A stretch of DNA of 64,000 bases from Delphinapterus leucas (lineage: Eukaryota > Chordata > Mammalia > Artiodactyla > Monodontidae), in contig NW_022098050.1 in assembly GCF_002288925.2 (NCBI RefSeq), forward strand, positions 2,547,796 to 2,611,795. The letters are read 5' to 3'. Positions 63,609 through 64,000 of the stretch are shown here, one piece after another. A model generated the notes under the pieces. The model was not told the DNA's origin, searched no databases, and was given only the letters and a program-made list of their open reading frames with translations. Position numbers and translations under genes: made by a program. Every line of letters begins with the position of its first letter. The stretch's first letter is position 1.

Positions 63609-64000
63609 CCGAGGCAGTAACATTGCTGTTAAAAATGTATTTGTGAAAATAGTGGTCCCACATTAATATCAGTACTAATTTTGCTGCTCATTACTCAGAA
63701 CAAAAGGTTATTTGTTGATTAAACAGAAAAGAAAATTAATTTAAAATTAGAGCAGAAAATAAACTTAATAAATATTATATTTTCCATTAGTTCTGTAATT
63801 TATATTAATAAGGAAGGAATACAAGTTTCAATGCAGAATTGTTCTAAGGCTTATTATGCATACCAGGATATGGATTAATATTTCATAAAAGAAGAAGAGA
63901 AACACGTGTCATGGAAAAAGTTATGCAGTTAATCAAAGTCAAGATGACAAAGTAAGAAATATCAAGTAATTAAAAATAACCTGGGAGTTTTGAAACCAAG

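Overview
The window is nuclear DNA from a mammal, almost certainly a cetacean and probably a toothed whale. It is filled with tRNA-derived CHR-type SINEs, whose heads read GGCTTCCCTGGTGGCGCAG. Most of the younger copies are the about 200-bp internally deleted form that I know from toothed whales. They sit among cetartiodactyl-type L1 elements, MIR, L2, hAT and MaLR relics, and one small mariner MITE. There are no bacterial, phage or organellar features.

One gene crosses the window on the + strand. Two coding exons, 22205-22391 and 24933-25086, have consensus splice sites and compatible phases. Together they encode about 113 residues matching the second immunoglobulin domain of IL1RAPL1, the X-linked interleukin-1 receptor accessory protein-like 1, a synaptic adhesion receptor. 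By human numbering as I remember it they are exons 4 and 5. Everything else is intron: at least 22.2 kb of intron 3, a complete 2.5-kb intron 4, and at least 38.9 kb of intron 5. This fits a gene known for very long introns.

Layout. 1-13.8 kb: old L1, L2 and MIR relics, with CHR SINEs at 8.9 and 13.0 kb. 13.8-21.85 kb: a nested structure in which an older truncated L1 holds a SINE and a full-length antisense L1 of about 7.4 kb (14248-21654, including a 100-base gap). The 5' end of that L1 lies about 550 bp before the exon at 22205. 22.2-25.1 kb: the two exons and intron 4, free of young transposons. 25-29.6 kb: SINEs and an unusual fused L1-SINE insertion between 54-bp direct repeats. 29.6-38 kb: old L1 sequence carrying nested SINEs and a small retrocopy of an unidentified mRNA 3' end. 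38-64 kb: sparser MIR, hAT, L1 and SINE copies, a mariner MITE at 57.3 kb, an MaLR LTR at 61.2 kb and a perfect microsatellite hairpin at 63.6 kb.

The longer open frames are mostly pieces of decayed L1 ORF1/ORF2 or chance frames through GC-rich SINEs and the L1 5' UTR. I found no sign of a new protein-coding system. The observations most worth following are the antisense full-length L1 with about 200 bp of extra 5' sequence facing the IL1RAPL1 exon, the L1-SINE chimera, the unidentified retrocopy and the tail-less SINE. Family names come from remembered consensus sequences, not a database search, and boundaries are approximate unless target-site duplications fix them.
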